The position numbers were made by a program, and so were the translations under genes. From assembly GCA_035641235.1 (NCBI GenBank), contig DASQUP010000303.1, positions 1 through 9,325 on the forward strand: DNA of 9,325 nt, given 5' to 3'. Source of the DNA: DASQUP01 sp035641235. GTDB taxonomy: Bacteria > Actinomycetota > CADDZG01 > WHSQ01. Of the stretch, positions 1 through 6,225 are shown piece by piece. The notes under the pieces are model-generated. The model saw only the letters and a program-made list of their open reading frames with translations. It searched no databases and had not been told where the DNA came from. Position 1 is the stretch's first letter. Every line of letters begins with the position of its first letter.

Positions 1-1
1 T

Positions 2-997
2 GCGAAAAGGAACGCGTGCTACGCAGGAGATTTTCGGTCGGTCGCTTACGACTCGGAACTCGAGACGGTGTTTTGGGTCTGGCCCAACGATCGCAGGATC
101 ACGAACCTGTCCGCGGTTGCAGGCGCGCACGACGACGTGACGCAGCTCATAAATAGACGGTGGGTCACGAGCCGACTGGTCGACTACTATCCGGAAGCCT
201 CGGCCGTCGTGGAGTGCCTCGACGACTCCGGCCAGATCGTCGCCTACGCGAAGGTACACGCCGGGGATGAGGGGGAACGCACCTACCGCATACAAGGGGA
301 TCTGGCGCGCCGCGCGCAGAGCGCCTGGCTGCGAATAGCGCAGCCGCTCGCGTATTCGAAGCAACTCCGGACCCTCTTGGTCGAGCCGATCGTGGGTGAG
401 TCGATCCGTAGTTTGACGGGAGTGCGACTCCTTGCCGGTCTGCGCGCATACGGTGCCGCGCTGGCAACGCTTCACTCCGTTCCGGTGAACGACGGCATCG
501 GGGATGTTCGCGATGCGCTTGTGCGCCTGCAGCGCAGAGCCGGCGGCATCCGCATGGTTAGACCCGATGTGGAGGAGGCGCTCGTCGCCCTGCTCGAGGA
601 CCTCCGTGTGCGATGGGACGAGGCGTCTGACGAGCGGGTGTTCGTCCACGGTGATACCAACGAGAACAATGCGATCCTGCAGGGAGATCGGGTTGCGCTC
701 ATCGATTTCGATCGCACATCCATCGGCTCCGCCGGCGCCGACCTCGGCAATTTCCTCGGCCTGCTTCGTTACTATCGGATCCTCGATCTCGTCACCCCTC
801 AATCCGAAAGAGCGCGAGCCGCGGCATTCCTCGGCGGATATTCGTCTGTTCGTCCTGTGCCCGACCGAGATTCCATGCGCGTGCACGAGTCGGCTGCCCT
901 TGCCGAGCGAGCGGTTAGGGCTGTAACGCGTTTGCGCGCCCGCGCATCACAGCAGATTCCGTCTCTGTTACACGAGGCCCGGGAGTTGCTTCGATGA
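2..997 (+). CDS. APH-like phosphotransferase, 5' end cut by the window
   Basis: The frame is open to the left edge. The first in-frame start candidate (GTG at 68) would delete part of a conserved module, so the gene very likely begins outside the window. About 331 residues are visible. The C-terminal part has the aminoglycoside phosphotransferase/choline kinase fold signatures. These are the catalytic HGDTNENN (codons from 647), giving the HGDxxxxN Asp base and Asn, and IDFD at about 701-712, the DFG-equivalent metal-binding Asp. The N-terminal part (VWPNDRRITNL, then SRLVDYYPEASAVVECLD and VYAK-like lysine) aligns with the second N-terminal module of the protein at 2930-4201, so the two genes look like paralogues. 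It is the first visible gene of a four-gene operon and its TGA overlaps the next ATG by 4 nt. The substrate is unknown; context suggests a sugar or sugar conjugate. Kinase-like identity is firm, specific function is not. Confidence 0.85.
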   Translation, partial: AKRNACYAGDFRSVAYDSELETVFWVWPNDRRITNLSAVAGAHDDVTQLINRRWVTSRLVDYYPEASAVVECLDDSGQIVAYAKVHAGDEGERTYRIQGDLARRAQSAWLRIAQPLAYSKQLRTLLVEPIVGESIRSLTGVRLLAGLRAYGAALATLHSVPVNDGIGDVRDALVRLQRRAGGIRMVRPDVEEALVALLEDLRVRWDEASDERVFVHGDTNENNAILQGDRVALIDFDRTSIGSAGADLGNFLGLLRYYRILDLVTPQSERARAAAFLGGYSSVRPVPDRDSMRVHESAALAERAVRAVTRLRARASQQIPSLLHEARELLR

Positions 998-2166
998 GCA
1001 CGTCGCGGCCCCCATTGCTTTTCTACTGTCAGCACTCTCTCGGGCTCGGCCACCTGACGCGATCGTTTGCTTTGTGCGAGGAGTTGGCGCGGCGCTTCCG
1101 GGTCGTACTTCTTTGCGGCGGGAAGCTCCCCCCAGCGAAAAGGCCTCCCGCGGGCGTCGAAGTACTCGCGCTGCCGGCCCTTGGAGCAGCGATCGACGGC
1201 CGGCTGATTAGTCACGACCGGCGCCGGAGTCTCGAGCGTGTGTGCCGGCTCCGACGGGAGAAGATCGTGGAGATCTTTCGCTCCCTGCGGCCGGAGGCTG
1301 TCTTGATCGAGTTTTTCCCCTTCGGCAAGAGGAGGTTCGCGCAGGAACTCATCCCTCTGCTCGATGAGGCCGCGAGCCTCGGGCCGTCTGCCCCGATCGT
1401 CGTTTCTAGCGTTCGCGACATCTTGGTCGGCCGTGGTGCCGATCAGGAAGAGTTCGACGACCGTGCCAGCGAGCTCGCCAATCGTTATTTCGACGCGGTC
1501 CTGGTGCACTCCGACCCGGACTTTGTTCGCTTGGACGAATCCTTCCGACCGCGCACACCCATGCACACGCCCGCCTACTACACAGGCTTTGTCGCATCGA
1601 GGGCTGCGCCTCCCAACGGCCACGGAGTCCGCCGCGACCTCGTCGTATCGGCCGGCGGTGGCATCGCGGGCGGGTTCTTGATGCGATCGGCTGTGGCCGC
1701 GCAGGAGGGACTCGGTGATCTTCCCGTGCGGATCATCACCGGTCCGTTTTTCCCAACGGATGATTGGCGGTCCATGCAAAGGCAAGCGGCAGGGCGACGG
1801 AATCTCGTCTTGAAACGATCGGTGCCGAACCTGGGTACTGAATTGGCCACGGCGCGTGCCTCCGTCAGCCAGTGCGGATACAACACGGCTCTCGACCTCA
1901 TGCAGGCCGGAATCCCTGCCCTTGTCGTGCCGTTCGCGGAGAACGGCGAGGACGAACAGACGAAGCGGGCGCGCCTCCTCGAACGATTCGATGCGGTGCG
2001 AGTCCTAGACCCGGCTCGATTGAATGCAGTCAGCCTGGCGAAAGAGATTCGTTCGCTGCTCCGCTTCCGGCCGCGCCGTCTTTCCTTTGACCTTTACGGC
2101 GCGCCGAACACGCTGCGGATCATGACCGAACTCCATGCCGACCGTTTTGGCAAAAAGGCGAGCTGA
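994..2166 (+). CDS. MurG-like GT-B glycosyltransferase (COG4671 type)
   Basis: This 390-residue protein has the layout of glycosyltransferase family 28-like enzymes. The N-terminal Rossmann half opens with LLFYCQHSLGLGHLTRS, where the GLGH loop is at residues 17-20 (the GGxGH equivalent of MurG). SVRDILV follows at 139-145, a glycine-rich VSAGGG at 218-223 starts the C-terminal half, and the nucleotide-sugar site is CGYNTALDLMQAGIPALV at 294-311 followed by ENGEDEQ at 316-322. It should transfer a sugar from a nucleotide donor to an unknown acceptor in the cytoplasm or at the inner membrane face. No signal peptide or membrane segment is seen. The ATGA overlap with the upstream kinase and the 2-nt gap to the deacetylase show translational coupling. 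The adjacent deacetylase hints that an N-acetylated sugar such as GlcNAc is transferred; this is inference. It is not the housekeeping murG, because no cell-wall genes are nearby. Confidence 0.88.
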   Translation: MSTSRPPLLFYCQHSLGLGHLTRSFALCEELARRFRVVLLCGGKLPPAKRPPAGVEVLALPALGAAIDGRLISHDRRRSLERVCRLRREKIVEIFRSLRPEAVLIEFFPFGKRRFAQELIPLLDEAASLGPSAPIVVSSVRDILVGRGADQEEFDDRASELANRYFDAVLVHSDPDFVRLDESFRPRTPMHTPAYYTGFVASRAAPPNGHGVRRDLVVSAGGGIAGGFLMRSAVAAQEGLGDLPVRIITGPFFPTDDWRSMQRQAAGRRNLVLKRSVPNLGTELATARASVSQCGYNTALDLMQAGIPALVVPFAENGEDEQTKRARLLERFDAVRVLDPARLNAVSLAKEIRSLLRFRPRRLSFDLYGAPNTLRIMTELHADRFGKKAS

Positions 2167-2168
2167 CG

Positions 2169-2930
2169 ATGGACGGTTGGCTCGATCCGATACGGGCGGC
2201 GCTCGACCGCACGGAGCGTCCGGTACGGATCTTCTTCCGAGCCGACGACGTGGGTTGGGATGACGACGGTCTGTGGGCACTCCTGAAGCTTTTCGCCAAG
2301 CACGCGCTGCCCGTCGACCTTGCAGTCATACCAAGTGATGTGACCGAGGGCTTGGCGCGATCGCTCCTTGCCCACGCAGAGCGGTCCTCGGGCGGGATCG
2401 GGTTCCATCAGCATGGGTTCGCTCACCTGAATCACGAGTCGACCGGTCGCAAGAACGAGTTCGGTCCATCGCGACCGAGGAGACAGCAGCGCCGAGACGT
2501 CGCCGCGGGGCGGAAGCGACTCGCGGACCTTCTCGGATCCTCGATCGACCCGATCTTCACGCCTCCCTGGAATAGATGTACGCGCGCGACGGGATTGTGC
2601 CTTGCTGAGCTCGGCTTCCGGGTGCTATCGCGCGAAGCACGGGCCGTCTCGTTGGCCATCCCGGACCTGCTCGAGTTGCCGGTAGGCGTCGATTGGTTCG
2701 CCCACCGAAAGGGGGTCCGCCTAAACAAGCCGGATTTCGGGCAGCTGGTGGCGGCGGCGATCCGAAGAGACGGCCCGGTAGGGATCATGTTTCACCACGC
2801 TGCGATGGACGAAGCCGAGCGGGACGCCACCGGCGCGCTTCTCGCCCTCATCTCGCTGCATCCGATGGCGGTGCCGGCGTTGATGCGCTCTCTTGCCGGA
2901 GTCTCTCCCGTCGTCGATCCCGCCCACTGA
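2169..2930 (+). CDS. NodB-type polysaccharide deacetylase
   Basis: This 253-residue protein carries the motifs of carbohydrate esterase family 4 in order. RADDVG at residues 24-29 supplies the catalytic Asp and metal Asp (D26, D27). HGFAH at 82-86 is the HxxxH zinc pair, with further His at 80 and 89. TPPWN at 131-135 corresponds to the RxPxG-like loop, VGVDW lies at 172-176, and IMFHH at 206-210 holds the late catalytic His. Such enzymes remove N- or O-acetyl groups from sugar polymers or glycoconjugates. There is no signal peptide, so it probably acts in the cytoplasm on a product of the preceding glycosyltransferase. It starts 2 nt after the glycosyltransferase stop, and its TGA shares one base with the ATG of the next gene (TGATG). 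The length fits a bare catalytic domain. Substrate unknown. Confidence 0.88.
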   Translation: MDGWLDPIRAALDRTERPVRIFFRADDVGWDDDGLWALLKLFAKHALPVDLAVIPSDVTEGLARSLLAHAERSSGGIGFHQHGFAHLNHESTGRKNEFGPSRPRRQQRRDVAAGRKRLADLLGSSIDPIFTPPWNRCTRATGLCLAELGFRVLSREARAVSLAIPDLLELPVGVDWFAHRKGVRLNKPDFGQLVAAAIRRDGPVGIMFHHAAMDEAERDATGALLALISLHPMAVPALMRSLAGVSPVVDPAH

Positions 2931-4201
2931 TGGCTATCTTCCCGACGGACCGGCGCATGCCCGGCATGGACGTCGCGCTGCATGCCGACGCCATCGCCGG
3001 ACTCTTCGACGAGAGCTTTGGCGATATAACCGTCCGCGAGTGTCACCCCTACTACGTCAGATACAAGCCGGAGAGATATGCACAAGTGCAGTACCGGCTT
3101 GAATGTGAGGGAGCCGACGGACGAACCGTGCCGGTGACAGCGCATCTAGCTCTGTACCCGCCGGCTCGCGCTGCGAAGCTCGCAGCACGTTATGGGGCGG
3201 CGCGCGGTCGCGCCGATTCGAACGAGCAGGCGGTATACGTCGATCGAATAGATGGGCTGGCACAACTCTTTCCCACCGACGTTGGCCTCCCAGGGTTGCG
3301 CACGGCAGCGTCGCCGGAGGCCATGGGGCGTCGTTTCCAGCGACACCTGGCCCACGCGTTCGGCGGAGACGTACGCGGGTGCCGCGTCGAGCTCGTTCGC
3401 TACAAAGCGCAGAAAAGAGCGGTGCTGAAATTCGACGTGGCTGGATTGGCGCCCGAGACCGTCTACGGAAAGCTCAGAAACGACGGGGCGGGCAGGTTGC
3501 ATCGGATCGGGGCCGCGATGAGGCGATCCGGCGTGCCGACCCCGCGGACGCTCGCGTGGTGGGCAGATCTCGGAATGGTTATACAGGCGAGCGGCGAAGG
3601 TGCCCGCCTCGCCGACCTTCGTGACACCGACGACTATTTACGATGGATGCCGGAGGTCGCCGACGCTCTTGCGTCGCTGCATCTGAGCCGCGTCGAGGGT
3701 TTACCTCGCTATTCACCGGACGACGAGGTCCGGGATCTGCAGGACACCGCCGCAATAATCGGATCGGTGCTGCCAAGCATGGAAGCGTTCGCAACGGAGC
3801 TGTGCCGGCGCCTTGCGGCCCTGCTTTGCGCACGCGACGGCAACGTCACAACGACGCACGGAAGTTTTCACGACGACCAGGTTCTGGTGGGGGATGCCGG
3901 CGTGGAGTTCATCGACACAGATGGAGCGATCGTGGGGCCGCCTCACTCGGACGTCGGGCTCTTCCTGTCGTATCTCTCCGCCGAAGGCTGTGAGGCTGGT
4001 TACCGGCTGTTTCTCGATCGTTATCTTTCGGTCGGCGTCTCCAGCGGGACCGAATACCTCCTATTCGAGGCCGCGTCGCTGTTGAGGTGGGCGACCCTAC
4101 CGTTCCGAGAGCTTCGACGGGATTGGCCGGAGCAGGTGGAAGGACGAGTGCTCGGCGCGGCGGCTCGGCTCCGTGACTACGAACGGAATCGAACGACGTG
4201 A
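2930..4201 (+). CDS. APH-like protein with duplicated N-terminal module and degenerate active site
   Basis: I place the start at the ATG of the TGATG junction, giving 423 residues; the frame is open further upstream, but that stretch is antisense-like shadow of the deacetylase gene. Residues about 4-90 and 114-199 are two copies of one module: IFPTDRRMPGM and LFPTDVGLPGL, each followed by an FGD/C...VRYK segment. A C-terminal APH-like domain follows. The Brenner motif is HGSFHDDQ at 310-317, so the catalytic Asp is Ser312 and the metal-binding Asn is Gln317. The DFG-equivalent Asp is kept in EFIDTD (326-331). Loss of the base predicts a weak or inactive kinase, or a binding protein; some APH relatives share this HGS pattern, so activity cannot be excluded. 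It closes the operon and resembles the first gene, suggesting an active and a degenerate paralogue pair acting around one sugar substrate. Confidence 0.85.
   Translation: MAIFPTDRRMPGMDVALHADAIAGLFDESFGDITVRECHPYYVRYKPERYAQVQYRLECEGADGRTVPVTAHLALYPPARAAKLAARYGAARGRADSNEQAVYVDRIDGLAQLFPTDVGLPGLRTAASPEAMGRRFQRHLAHAFGGDVRGCRVELVRYKAQKRAVLKFDVAGLAPETVYGKLRNDGAGRLHRIGAAMRRSGVPTPRTLAWWADLGMVIQASGEGARLADLRDTDDYLRWMPEVADALASLHLSRVEGLPRYSPDDEVRDLQDTAAIIGSVLPSMEAFATELCRRLAALLCARDGNVTTTHGSFHDDQVLVGDAGVEFIDTDGAIVGPPHSDVGLFLSYLSAEGCEAGYRLFLDRYLSVGVSSGTEYLLFEAASLLRWATLPFRELRRDWPEQVEGRVLGAAARLRDYERNRTT
2939..3526 (+). repeat. Tandem protein-level duplication inside the second APH-like gene
   Basis: Two modules of roughly 85-90 codons (about 2939-3199 and 3269-3526) share an order of features. 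Each has FPTD, then PG(M/L), a helix rich in Ala, FGD, a Cys two to six residues later, VRYK, and a basic/aromatic strand ending before a helix with R and G. The DNA is too diverged to show as a nucleotide repeat. The visible start of the gene at 2-997 matches the linker and second module, so the duplication probably predates the split of the two paralogues. Confidence 0.6.
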
Positions 4202-4226
4202 TGCCGGCCCGTCGGCGTTTTACTTA
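4201..4226 (+). terminator. Weak terminator candidate after the kinase/glycosyltransferase operon
   Basis: Directly at the stop codon a short stem GCCG-gcccgt-CGGC is followed by GTTTTACTT. The stem is only four pairs plus flanking A-T and T-G pairs, so strength is low. The rest of 4227-4356, between the convergent genes, shows no other clear signal. Confidence 0.3.
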
Positions 4227-4356
4227 TCTTGAGAAGACGAGCGCTATCAAGGTTACCGAGCCGTGGTCGAGGCTGCCGCTCTCGGCGTGGGGTCGAGGGC
4301 CGCAGCAGCGCTCCCCCCGAGGTCCTCCCGAGTGCGCTTAAGCCGAGCTGGTCGCG

Positions 4357-4740
4357 TCAGCCTGCCGGCATCGAGTCGAAAGCGTGACGGGCTACTTCGA
4401 GGGCGTGCTCGCTATCGACTCCTAGCTGCCGAGCCCGAACCGCGAACGTACGTGCCGCATCGGCGATACCGTCTTCTCCCACGGGTGTCCCGGCGTCCGG
4501 TGCGATGTCGTTGACGAACGTGCCGTGGCGCCCACGCGTCGCGATCACGCCCGCGAGCTCGAGCTCTCGGTAGGCGCGGGCGACCGTGCCCACCGCAACC
4601 CGGAGATCTTTTGCCAGCTGGCGGATGCTAGGGAGACGCATACCAGCGGGAATCACGCCGGCCGCGGCCATGGTGGCGACCTGCGCCCTGATTTGCTCAT
4701 AGGGCGGCACCGGGGAGTCCGGCTCGAGTTCCAGGATCAC
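4357..4740 (-). CDS. GntR-family regulator, YtrA-like
   Basis: I choose the GTG at 4740, which overlaps the upstream membrane gene stop as GTGA and gives 127 residues. Longer starts would run into the membrane gene. Residues about 12-78 form the GntR winged helix-turn-helix: PPYEQIRAQ, then MRLPSIRQLAKDLRVAVGTV with the recognition helix, then YRELELAGVIATRGRHGTFV as the wing. Only about 48 residues follow, too short for FadR or HutC ligand domains but right for the YtrA subfamily, whose short C-terminus makes a dimerising helix pair. YtrA members usually control adjacent membrane or ABC-transport genes and themselves. Here it is co-transcribed behind a multi-pass membrane protein, and the palindrome at 5600-5629 is its likely operator. 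The inducer is unknown. Confidence 0.88.
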   Translation of the reverse strand: MILELEPDSPVPPYEQIRAQVATMAAAGVIPAGMRLPSIRQLAKDLRVAVGTVARAYRELELAGVIATRGRHGTFVNDIAPDAGTPVGEDGIADAARTFAVRARQLGVDSEHALEVARHAFDSMPAG

Positions 4741-5582
4741 GCCGACGCTCCCCCAGAGCCCACGCGACCGACCTTGTGGCCGCGCGGCTTGCCGAGTTCG
4801 AGCCAAAAGAATAGCGCCGAGAAATTCAGGAAGAGGGACAGTAACGCCAAGCTCCAGCCGGCGGCCCCGCCGAGTGGCGTGAAGGCGGCGACCTCAGAGG
4901 CCACGACGATCAGCAGCAAGCCGATCCCACCCCCGGCGAGCGCGTGCACCGACGCCGACCTGATCGCGTCGTCCGCCTCAACGACATCGGCGCCCGTCGC
5001 CGGTTGGCGGCGCGCCACGACGACTCGCTGAAGCAGCTCGATCACGACCGCTATCCCGATGCCGGCGATTCCGTACAGCGCGAAAGTGGACAGCTTCGGC
5101 TCCGGGACGTCCTGGTTGGGGTAGGGGGTTAGGGCCCACAAGCCCACCATTCCGACCGACACTGCAGCGAGGCCGCGCTGCACGGCGGAGACATAGCTCG
5201 GAAGGTAGTCGGGCAGGCGCCGAGGAATCAGCAGCGCGGGCCCGAGCCGGCGGCCGACCCATTGAATGGGCTCGGCAACGAGAGCGCCCACCAGGTAGCC
5301 CGCGAGGATTAGGACCAATCCATTGCCGATGGGGAAAGCGTTGTCCGTGGCCATGGAGTAAGCGATCGGTCCCACGAAGCCAGCGAGTCCTCCGACTACC
5401 CGGCAGCGACGCGTCCACTTTAGGTAGCGAGCAACCATGGCATGGGTAGTCGGAGTGAGGCGCAGCCCACTTCCGGCCGCCCACTGTCCAATCAGACGGG
5501 CATCCACCCTGAACCCCCGGGCGACCACGTAAGCAACGACCAGAATGGGGATCGCCCACTGCACCACGTCGGTCACGCCCAT
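4737..5582 (-). CDS. Multi-pass membrane protein of unknown function
   Basis: This 281-residue protein starts with ATG at 5582 behind a good ribosome binding site (AAAGGAG, 8 nt spacer). About seven hydrophobic segments are visible, near residues 7-23, 61-77, 86-103, 135-151, 166-190, 211-233 and 240-262. A basic/amphipathic loop lies at 24-60 and a charged loop at 191-210. I see no catalytic motif, nucleotide-binding site or transporter signature, and the family is not one I recognise. The next gene overlaps it by 4 nt and encodes a GntR/YtrA regulator, so expression is probably controlled by a cell-envelope or antibiotic-type stimulus as in other YtrA operons; that is inference. Integral membrane location is firm, function open. 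Confidence 0.8.
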   Translation of the reverse strand: MGVTDVVQWAIPILVVAYVVARGFRVDARLIGQWAAGSGLRLTPTTHAMVARYLKWTRRCRVVGGLAGFVGPIAYSMATDNAFPIGNGLVLILAGYLVGALVAEPIQWVGRRLGPALLIPRRLPDYLPSYVSAVQRGLAAVSVGMVGLWALTPYPNQDVPEPKLSTFALYGIAGIGIAVVIELLQRVVVARRQPATGADVVEADDAIRSASVHALAGGGIGLLLIVVASEVAAFTPLGGAAGWSLALLSLFLNFSALFFWLELGKPRGHKVGRVGSGGASA

Positions 5583-5590
5583 CGCCTCGG

Positions 5591-5597
5591 CTCCTTT
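5591..5597 (-). promoter_or_regulatory. Ribosome binding site of the membrane protein gene
   Basis: On the minus strand AAAGGAG stands 8 nt before the ATG at 5582, a strong match to the anti-Shine-Dalgarno sequence. It fixes the start of the membrane gene. Confidence 0.75.
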
Positions 5598-5599
5598 CG

Positions 5600-5629
5600 T
5601 TGTACCTATGTATCAATACATTAGTACAA
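5600..5629. promoter_or_regulatory. 30-bp double-arm palindrome, probable GntR operator
   Basis: The sequence reads TTGTAC-N2-ATGTAT-N2-ATACAT-N2-GTACAA on either strand: two nested perfect 6-bp arm pairs with only the N2 spacers breaking symmetry. It lies 17 nt upstream of the membrane gene start, just before the ribosome binding site, where a bound dimer would block transcription. It is AT-rich in a GC-rich neighbourhood. Outer arms with GTAC resemble the kind of sites used by YtrA-subfamily GntR proteins, and the regulator gene is the second gene of this operon. Core promoter hexamers are not clear; they may overlap the palindrome. Confidence 0.75.
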
Positions 5630-5753
5630 TGCAGCGGCGACGACAAGCCCTCCTTACCCGCCTCGTTCGGCCGCGGTCACGTGAGCGGCGGCGATGGCGA
5701 GTCCTGTTATGGCTTATGGGTCGGCCACCCCCAAATGCAGGTGGGAAGGGTCG

Positions 5754-5943
5754 CTACGACTTCTTGATTGGCAGGGATCTGGCGTACGACATGCCGAGCT
5801 GGACCCACTTCGTCAACTGCCGCTTGGTTCGCAGTTCGTCCTCGCCAATGGGCAGCCAGCCCTGCATCGGACGTCCTCGCATCACCAAGGGGTGCTGCGG
5901 CCGTCGTCGCGGGGATCTTCTCCGACTCGGCAGGGTCGATAAC
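5754..5943 (-). pseudogene. 3' remnant of a TfoX N-terminal-domain gene, frameshifted
   Basis: The minus strand encodes the end of a TfoX/Sxy N-terminal-domain protein (PF04993 type). VIDPAESEKIPATTAAAPL is read in one frame from 5943. After one extra base near 5886 the next frame continues VMRGRPMQGWLP, then LRTKRQLTKWVQLG and MSYARSLPIKKS, and stops at 5754. Actinobacterial and related TfoX-like proteins have the pattern VDPAxS...ATTxAxP...MRGRPMxGWLRV...LRTKRQLxxWVxxGxxYARSLPxK, which both halves fit. The first 45-55 residues of the domain are absent: the DNA where they should lie is the repeat at 5961-6057. The fragment is therefore a dead gene, or one broken by rearrangement. No start codon or ribosome binding site fits it. 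Confidence 0.7.
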
Positions 5944-5960
5944 GTGGCCGTTTGCGCATC

Positions 5961-6057
5961 TGATCGACTGTTGCTCACTGCATGTCGAGCAGGCCCGGCG
6001 ACAATCCAGGACTTTATAAAGACAGCGCCCGTGCTTAGAAAGTGGCGGCGATCCGCG
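5961..6057. repeat. 97-bp dispersed direct repeat, copy A
   Basis: This segment matches 8929-9026 over its full length in the same orientation, with about 17 differences including one single-base gap (roughly 82% identity). Identical cores are GACAGCGCCCGTGCTTAG and AGTGGCGGCGATCCGCG. Similarity ends sharply after ATCCGCG on one side and fades before TGATCG on the other. Copy A abuts the broken tfoX fragment, and its minus strand keeps the coding-like tail RIAAT plus a stop, as in the glutamate dehydrogenase end of copy B. The divergence implies an old duplication or two members of a dispersed repeat family. Confidence 0.8.
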
Positions 6058-6225
6058 TGCCTGAGCGCAGATAGGGCTCGAAGACAGCGCGCGCTAGTCC
6101 CGAGCGGCGGAAGCCCGATTCGAAGTTGAAAAGCCCCCCATCAGGGGATCAACGCCAACTGGGTGGCCAACTCCGGCGTGGCAAACGGAACATCTGTCCC
6201 GAATGATGCCGCTCGGTCACGGATA
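6058..6225. other. Intergenic remainder without recognisable gene
   Basis: Together with 5630-5753 this is the unassigned part of the gap between the membrane gene and pilT. The minus strand has a 38-codon open stretch ending in the stop at 6035 (GLFNFESGFRRSG, then VFEPYLRSGTRIAATF), but it has no start codon or family match I recognise. The only likely functional element is the hairpin at 6126-6152. Confidence 0.4.
6126..6152 (-). terminator. Likely rho-independent terminator of pilT
   Basis: About 75 nt after the pilT stop the minus strand reads TTGATCCCC-TGAT-GGGGGGCTTTTCAA. A C4/G4 stem with a 4-base loop is followed by GGCTTTT, and outer TTGA/TCAA can also pair. The stem is short, so efficiency is uncertain, but position and T-run fit the end of the pilT transcript. 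Confidence 0.45.

Noticed and set aside
799..1785. Minus-strand 328-residue ORF opposite the kinase and glycosyltransferase genes
   Set aside because: Low-complexity charged composition typical of antisense frames in GC-rich coding DNA; the plus strand carries clear family motifs.
2693..2929. Longer N-terminus for the second APH-like protein (502 residues)
   Set aside because: The extra part is an alternate frame of the deacetylase gene with low-complexity Gly/Arg-rich translation; the ATG at 2930 forms a TGATG junction and starts exactly before the first FPTD module.
4741..4806. Upstream ATG start for the GntR regulator
   Set aside because: It would overlap the membrane gene by 70 nt and add a basic stretch not seen in the family; the GTG at 4740 gives the typical GTGA coupling and YtrA length.
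5712..6090. Cys-rich, zinc-ribbon-like reading (CSTC...RCANGH) on the minus strand through repeat A
   Set aside because: It is one frame running across the repeat and into the tfoX remnant; the Cys pairs are absent from copy B, no start codon precedes them, and the downstream half is better explained as decayed TfoX sequence.
5545..6129. Plus-strand ORFs of 80-194 residues across the gap
   Set aside because: Arg- and Ser-rich shadow translations with no motif; they cross the operator, the tfoX remnant and the repeat.
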